Assembly (NCBI GenBank): GCA_004211785.1
Contig: SHBX01000002.1
Coordinates: forward strand, 62,001 to 126,000
DNA: 64,000 bases
DNA from: Winogradskyella sp.
GTDB lineage: Bacteria > Bacteroidota > Bacteroidia > Flavobacteriales > Flavobacteriaceae
Direction of reading: 5' to 3'
In this document: piece after piece, positions 59,498 through 64,000 of the stretch
How the letters are laid out: every line of letters starts with the position of its first letter
Numbering within the stretch: the first letter of the stretch is position 1
Notes under the pieces: model-generated
Told to the model about the DNA's origin: nothing
The model's input: the letters and a program-made list of their open reading frames with translations, nothing else
Databases searched by the model: none
Program-made: the position numbers and the translations under genes

Positions 59498-62196
59498 TGG
59501 CAGATAGCAATTGTAAGAAATATTTAACCTTATCTGGATTAGAACCTCTTGTAGTTACTCCAGAATCTAACTTTATTAATGTTGGTGAGCGTACCAATGT
59601 TACAGGGTCACGTAAATTTCTTCGACTTATTAAAGAAGAAAAATTTGAAGAAGCCTTAAGTGTTGCAAGAGACCAAGTTGAAGGTGGTGCACAAATCATT
59701 GATGTTAATATGGATGAAGGCATGCTTGATGGTGTAGAGGCAATGACAACTTTTTTGAATCTTATCGCGTCCGAGCCAGATATTGCTAGAGTACCTATTA
59801 TGATTGATAGCTCAAAATGGGAAATCATTGAAGCTGGCCTGCAAGTTGTGCAAGGAAAAAGTGTTGTTAACTCTATTAGTCTTAAAGAAGGCGAAACCCA
59901 ATTTAAGCACCAAGCCAAGTTGGTAAAACGCTATGGCGCTGCGGTAATTGTTATGGCTTTTGACGAAAAAGGACAAGCCGATACTTATGAGAGACGTATA
60001 GAAATATGTAAACGTTCCTATGATATTTTAGTAAACGATGTCGGTTTTCCAGCTCAGGATATCATCTTCGATCCTAATATTTTTCCTGTAGCTACAGGAA
60101 TGAAAGAACACCGAAAAAATGCACTTGATTTCTTTAATGCTACCAAATGGATTCGTCAGAACTTACCTTACGCCAATGTTTCTGGAGGTGTTAGTAATGT
60201 CTCGTTTAGTTTTCGCGGGAATAATACCGTGCGAGAAGCTATGCATTCTTCATTTTTATATCACGCTATACAAAATGGAATGAATTTAGGTATTGTAAAC
60301 CCTACCATGTTAGAGGTTTACGATGAAATAGATAAAGAGTTATTAGAACGCGTTGAAGATGTATTGTTTAATAGAAGAGATAATGCTACAGAGCGTTTAT
60401 TAGACTTCGCCGAAACCGTAAAAGGCAACAAAAAAGAAGAAACAGGAACCATACAAGAATGGCGAAATGGCGAGTTACAAGATAAAATAACGCACGCTTT
60501 AGTTAAAGGTGTCGATGCATTTATAGTTGAAGATGTAGAAGAAGCTCGACAATCTGTTTCTAGACCAATTGAAGTTATTGAAGGTCATTTAATGACTGGA
60601 ATGAATGTGGTTGGCGATTTATTTGGAAGCGGAAAAATGTTCTTACCTCAAGTAGTGAAATCGGCTCGAGTCATGAAAAAAGCCGTAGCCTATCTGCAAC
60701 CATTTATTGAAGCTGAAAAAGATGGAAAGCAAGAGTTTGCTGGAAAGATTCTAATGGCAACGGTTAAAGGCGATGTGCATGATATAGGTAAAAATATTGT
60801 GAGCGTAGTTTTAGGCTGTAACAATTACGAGATTATTGATTTAGGTGTGATGGTACCGCCAGAAAAAATCATAGAAACTGCTGTAAAAGAACAGGTAGAT
60901 GTCATTGGCTTAAGTGGATTAATTACACCTTCTCTTGACGAAATGGTCTATGTATCTAAAGAATTAGAAAAGCAGGATATCGAGATTCCACTAATTATTG
61001 GTGGTGCTACAACAAGTAGGGCTCATACAGCAGTAAAAATAGCTCCACATTATCAAAATACGGTGATTCATATTAATGATGCATCTCGAGCAGTAACCGT
61101 AGTTGGAGATTTGCTTCAGAAAAATAATACGGTGTATAAAAATCAGATACGAGAAGAGTATGATAAATTCCGGGAGCAATTTCTAACACGTGGAAAGCGA
61201 AAAGAATATTTGTCAATCGAAGATGCTCGTAAGAACAAGTATCAAATTGATTGGGTTAATACTGAAATAATAAAGCCAAAACAACTAGGCATTCAAACTA
61301 TCCAAGAATTGGATATCAAAAAACTTGAAGATTATATCGATTGGTCACCATTTTTTAGAAGTTGGGATTTACACGGTAAATATCCAGATATTTTAAACGA
61401 TGAAATAGTAGGCGCACAAGCCACAGAATTATTCGCGGATGCTCAAGATCTATTGAGACAAGTTCTTGATGATAAGTTATTAAAAGCCAAAGCCATTTTT
61501 GGATTGTTTCCCGCAAATACAGTAAATGAAGATGACATTGAGGTTTCTTCTGTCAGTCTGAGCGCAGTCGAAGACAAAGAAGAAAAACTTAAATTCCTAA
61601 CTCTACGTCAACAACTCAAAAAACGTGAAGGTATTCCAAATCATGCCTTAGCTGATTTTATTGCTCCAAAAGGTATAGGAATTCAAGATTACATAGGTGC
61701 ATTTTGTGTCACTACAGGTTTTGGTACTAAAGAGCTGGCAGAACAATTTGAAGCAGATAATGATGATTATAACTCCATTATGATTAAAGCATTAGCCGAC
61801 CGTTTGGCTGAAGCCTTTGCAGAATATTTGCATAAAGAAGTAAGGACAAAATATTGGGGGTACACATCAAGCGAAAACTTAACGAATCAAGAATTGATAA
61901 AAGAAGAATATAAAGGTATAAGGCCGGCACCAGGTTATCCAGCATGCCCAGACCACTTAGAAAAGCAAACCATTTGGAAGTTGTTAGATGTTGAAAACCA
62001 AATAGACGTTAAACTAACTGAAAGTTTAGCTATGTGGCCAGCAGCGAGTGTTAGTGGCTATTATTTTGGAAACAGAGAAGCTAAGTATTTTGGTTTAGGG
62101 AAGATTACTAAAGACCAACTAAAAGATTACTCCAAGCGTAGGAACATAAGTGTTGATGAAGCCGAAAAATGGCTAAACCCTAACTTGGCAGACTAA
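59497..62196 (+). CDS. metH: Methionine synthase, pterin-, cobalamin- and SAM-binding C-terminal part (split MetH)
   Basis: This 899-residue protein contains the methyltetrahydrofolate module ([26 protein letters not shown]), then the cobalamin cap and the B12 domain with the ligand histidine in [10 protein letters not shown] near 430. The reactivation (SAM) domain follows with [24 protein letters not shown] and [13 protein letters not shown]. It works with the separate homocysteine module encoded upstream. In a variable loop of the reactivation domain (residues about 684-695) the DNA carries a palindromic repeat element (61556-61575) that is read in frame as SLSAVED. The gene is otherwise intact. 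Confidence 0.95.
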   Translation: MADSNCKKYLTLSGLEPLVVTPESNFINVGERTNVTGSRKFLRLIKEEKFEEALSVARDQVEGGAQIIDVNMDEGMLDGVEAMTTFLNLIASEPDIARVPIMIDSSKWEIIEAGLQVVQGKSVVNSISLKEGETQFKHQAKLVKRYGAAVIVMAFDEKGQADTYERRIEICKRSYDILVNDVGFPAQDIIFDPNIFPVATGMKEHRKNALDFFNATKWIRQNLPYANVSGGVSNVSFSFRGNNTVREAMHSSFLYHAIQNGMNLGIVNPTMLEVYDEIDKELLERVEDVLFNRRDNATERLLDFAETVKGNKKEETGTIQEWRNGELQDKITHALVKGVDAFIVEDVEEARQSVSRPIEVIEGHLMTGMNVVGDLFGSGKMFLPQVVKSARVMKKAVAYLQPFIEAEKDGKQEFAGKILMATVKGDVHDIGKNIVSVVLGCNNYEIIDLGVMVPPEKIIETAVKEQVDVIGLSGLITPSLDEMVYVSKELEKQDIEIPLIIGGATTSRAHTAVKIAPHYQNTVIHINDASRAVTVVGDLLQKNNTVYKNQIREEYDKFREQFLTRGKRKEYLSIEDARKNKYQIDWVNTEIIKPKQLGIQTIQELDIKKLEDYIDWSPFFRSWDLHGKYPDILNDEIVGAQATELFADAQDLLRQVLDDKLLKAKAIFGLFPANTVNEDDIEVSSVSLSAVEDKEEKLKFLTLRQQLKKREGIPNHALADFIAPKGIGIQDYIGAFCVTTGFGTKELAEQFEADNDDYNSIMIKALADRLAEAFAEYLHKEVRTKYWGYTSSENLTNQELIKEEYKGIRPAPGYPACPDHLEKQTIWKLLDVENQIDVKLTESLAMWPAASVSGYYFGNREAKYFGLGKITKDQLKDYSKRRNISVDEAEKWLNPNLAD
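61556..61575 (+). repeat. Palindromic repeat element embedded in frame in metH
   Basis: GTCT, core GAGCGCAGTCGA, AGAC: complementary arms around a 12-bp core. The core matches GAGCGTAGTCGA in the terminator at 51209-51220 at 11 of 12 bases, with different but again complementary arms. It falls in a loop that is variable between MetH proteins. Confidence 0.65.
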
Positions 62197-62205
62197 AAAA
62201 AGACT

Positions 62206-63162
62206 ATGAAAGTAACAGAACATATAAAAAATGCAAACGGAAACACACAGTTTTCATTTGAGATATTACCACCATTAAAAGGTGAACACATACAATCTAT
62301 TTTCGATAATATAGATCCGTTGATGGAATTTAATCCGCCTTTTATAGATGTAACATATCATAGGGAAGAATATACCTTTAAAGACGTAGGTAATGGTTTG
62401 CTCAAAAAGCAAATTGTAAAAAAGCGTCCAGGTACAGTTGGTATTTGTGCAGCCATACAAAATAAATATAGCGTAGATGCAATACCGCATATTTTATGTG
62501 GTGGCTTTACAAAAGAAGACACTGAAAACTTCCTAATTGATCTTGATTTTTTGGGTATTAATAATGTAGTAGCGCTTAGAGGAGATGCTGTAAAAAATGA
62601 AACGTATTTTAAGCCAGAAAAAGAAGGGCATGCTTATGCAAGTGAGTTGGTGAGTCAGATTTCGGATTTAAATAATGGTATTTACCTCGATGATGAATTG
62701 GAGAATTGTAGTGAAACCAATTTTTGCATTGGCGTTGGTGCTTATCCAGAAAAACATACTGAAGCACCTAGTTTAGATAGTGATATTCATTTTCTAAAAA
62801 AGAAGATTAAAAAAGGTGCTGAATATATTGTAACACAAATGTTTTTTGACAATCAGAAGTATTTTGATTTTGTAAAAAAATGCAGAAACGCTGGCATTGA
62901 AGTACCAATAATTCCAGGATTAAAACCTATAGCAACTAAGAAACAATTAAATTTAATTCCACATAGATTTCATGTAGACTTGCCTCAAGATTTAATTCTT
63001 GAAATTATAAAATGCGATGATAATAGTCAGGTAAGACAAGTAGGTATCGAATGGTGTATTGCACAGTCAAAAGAATTACAAAAAGCCGGAATACCAGTAT
63101 TACATTATTATTCTATGGGAAAAAGCAGCAATGTAAAAAAAGTAGCGGAAGCAGTTTTTTAA
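62206..63162 (+). CDS. metF: 5,10-methylenetetrahydrofolate reductase
   Basis: This 318-residue flavoprotein supplies methyltetrahydrofolate to MetH. Hallmarks are FSFEILPPLKGE at the N-terminus, FIDVTYH, GINNVVALRGDAVKN, IGVGAYPEKH and QMFFDNQKYFDFV. It is the last recognised member of the operon and starts 9 bp after metH(C). No clear terminator follows. Confidence 0.94.
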   Translation: MKVTEHIKNANGNTQFSFEILPPLKGEHIQSIFDNIDPLMEFNPPFIDVTYHREEYTFKDVGNGLLKKQIVKKRPGTVGICAAIQNKYSVDAIPHILCGGFTKEDTENFLIDLDFLGINNVVALRGDAVKNETYFKPEKEGHAYASELVSQISDLNNGIYLDDELENCSETNFCIGVGAYPEKHTEAPSLDSDIHFLKKKIKKGAEYIVTQMFFDNQKYFDFVKKCRNAGIEVPIIPGLKPIATKKQLNLIPHRFHVDLPQDLILEIIKCDDNSQVRQVGIEWCIAQSKELQKAGIPVLHYYSMGKSSNVKKVAEAVF

Positions 63163-63235
63163 TGTTAACATATGTTTCAGCTTGGCTTAACATTTGGAAA
63201 AACTATTATATAGACATTTGTAAAAAATAGAAGCA

Positions 63236-63334
63236 ATGAAAACAATTAAAAAATATAAATCAGAAGTTAGATTTGGCATACAAATTTTGTTGTTAACCAT
63301 TATCTCTTTAATAGCGGCCTACTTTTTGTTTTAA
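63236..63334 (+). CDS. Small predicted membrane protein (32 residues)
   Basis: ATG 63236 opens a 32-codon frame with a basic start (MKTIKKYKSEVR) and one hydrophobic segment (IQILLLTIISLIAAYFLF) running to the stop. An A-rich stretch precedes the ATG, as usual for flavobacterial initiation. The charge-then-helix arrangement argues for a real single-helix protein, but nothing else supports it. Confidence 0.4.
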   Translation: MKTIKKYKSEVRFGIQILLLTIISLIAAYFLF

Positions 63335-63371
63335 TACAACTAGTGATTTAAGTTAACGAGACATTTTTGCT

Positions 63372-63379
63372 TACATTTG
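63372..63379 (+). promoter_or_regulatory. -7 promoter box of the acyloxyacyl hydrolase gene
   Basis: TACATTTG matches TAnnTTTG exactly, 18 bp before the ATG at 63398. Confidence 0.6.
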
Positions 63380-63397
63380 CGACTTTAAAATGTAAAA

Positions 63398-64000
63398 ATG
63401 CAAAAAGGGTTAGTAGGTTTGTTTTGTCTGTTGTCGGCGGTTTTGTTCGCTCAAGATAAAGCCTCTGATTCTTACTTTGATGTTAACTACTTTAAGGGCT
63501 ATATTACGCTTCACAATAACGATATTTTAGGTTTAATTTCTGGACATCCTGAGGGAGTAATTTTAAGTTGGAATAAAAAAACTTTCGGTAAAGAAGCTTG
63601 GGAACAAGCATATAATTATCCAGATTATGGAGCTTCTCTTATCTATCAAAATTTAAAGAGTAAAGATTTAGGTAATAATTTTGGGTTATATGCGCATTAC
63701 AATTTCTATTTTTTTAAAAGGAATTTAATGTTGCGAATAGGTCAAGGTATTGCACATACTTCAAACCCTTATGACCGTATAGATAATCCAAAGAATATTG
63801 CATTTGGGTCTACACTACTTAGTAGTACCTATTTAATGCTTAATTATAAGAAAGAACGAATTCTTAATCGTTTTGGTCTTCAAGCAGGATTATCTTTTAT
63901 TCATTATTCAAATGCTAATGTAAAAGCACCAAATACGAGTGTAAATACAGTGGCTCTTAATGTTGGTGTTACTTATAATGTGGATGAAGAAGATATAGAG
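63398..64000 (+). CDS. Acyloxyacyl hydrolase / lipid A 3-O-deacylase (PagL-like), truncated by window end
   Basis: The frame is open from ATG 63398 to the last base (201 codons, no stop). It starts with a signal peptide (FCLLSAVLFA-Q). The rest alternates short amphipathic strands typical of a small outer-membrane barrel. Near the end of the visible part is FIHYSNANVKAPNTSVN, which fits the PagL active-site region with its His-x-Ser. PagL enzymes remove the 3-linked acyl chain of lipid A in the outer membrane. The C-terminus lies outside the window. Confidence 0.75.
   Translation, partial: MQKGLVGLFCLLSAVLFAQDKASDSYFDVNYFKGYITLHNNDILGLISGHPEGVILSWNKKTFGKEAWEQAYNYPDYGASLIYQNLKSKDLGNNFGLYAHYNFYFFKRNLMLRIGQGIAHTSNPYDRIDNPKNIAFGSTLLSSTYLMLNYKKERILNRFGLQAGLSFIHYSNANVKAPNTSVNTVALNVGVTYNVDEEDIE

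Noticed and set aside
63162..63198. ATGTTAA ... TTAACAT inverted repeat after metF as a terminator
   Set aside because: The loop is over 15 bases and there is no T-run, so it does not qualify as an intrinsic terminator.
1..64000. CRISPR arrays, insertion sequences, prophage genes, integrases or rRNA
   Set aside because: No repeat-spacer pattern, transposase, integrase, phage structural gene or rRNA sequence was seen on either strand.

Overview
The window looks like a chromosomal segment from a marine-type member of the Flavobacteriaceae (Bacteroidota). The DNA is AT-rich. Many genes are preceded by the phylum's -7 promoter box TAnnTTTG rather than by Shine-Dalgarno sites. The gene content also fits: a type IX secretion sorting domain, three GLPGLI-family proteins, a SusC/TonB-type outer-membrane beta-barrel protein, a mevalonate pathway and a split methionine synthase. 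I see no insertion sequence, phage, integron or CRISPR array. Genus cannot be fixed from the sequence alone. Layout, first half: 0.1-3.8 kb holds a BlaR1-like M56 peptidase and its BlaI repressor with a TACA-nn-TGTA operator. 3.8-7.7 kb holds a secreted M28 peptidase, a DoxX-like membrane protein and an M20 dipeptidase. tRNA-Leu(UAG) follows at 7.83 kb. 8.2-11.8 kb holds a GAF-domain protein and, convergent to it, an HD phosphohydrolase fused to a PycTM-type membrane domain. 12-15.6 kb is an ergothioneine-type operon (DUF427, hydrolase-OsmC fusion, EgtB, EgtD). 15.7-19.4 kb is one very long lipoprotein: metallophosphoesterase, kinase-like middle, Omp85-type barrel. 20-31 kb carries housekeeping genes: flavoprotein, two mevalonate-pathway enzymes, UbiA prenyltransferase, nitrilase, a degenerate pseudouridine-synthase homologue, soluble and membrane pyrophosphatases, and an App1-like phosphatase. 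Layout, second half: 31.2-41.3 kb is a tightly packed minus-strand operon of redox fusions: Rieske-glutamate synthase, Rieske-TPP enzyme, ferric-reductase-Rieske, ferredoxin-nucleotide cyclase, a Na+/H+ antiporter and several uncharacterised membrane or Cys-motif proteins. I consider this the strongest candidate for an undescribed system. 41.4-45.1 kb holds a deoxynucleoside kinase, a predicted propeller protein and a two-component system. That system is divergent from a small secreted protein, three GLPGLI proteins and a TonB-type barrel (45.2-51.2 kb), with a three-copy, 10-bp-spaced GTTAAC operator between them. 53.2-63.2 kb is the methionine/SAM locus. metK is read leftward from a leader that matches a SAM-II aptamer. 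metY-metX-hom-metH(N)-metH(C)-metF is read rightward behind a SAM-I riboswitch. The window ends inside an acyloxyacyl hydrolase (PagL-like) gene. How the genes work together: the methionine locus is a closed regulatory circuit in which SAM made by MetK represses both its own synthesis and the path from aspartate semialdehyde to methionine through two different riboswitch classes. The 45 kb locus reads as a sensor-regulator pair controlling a set of envelope proteins. The redox operon probably couples membrane heme/Rieske electron transfer to soluble flavin/TPP chemistry and to a second messenger, but its substrate is not visible from sequence. All homology statements come from reading motifs by eye; no search was run.
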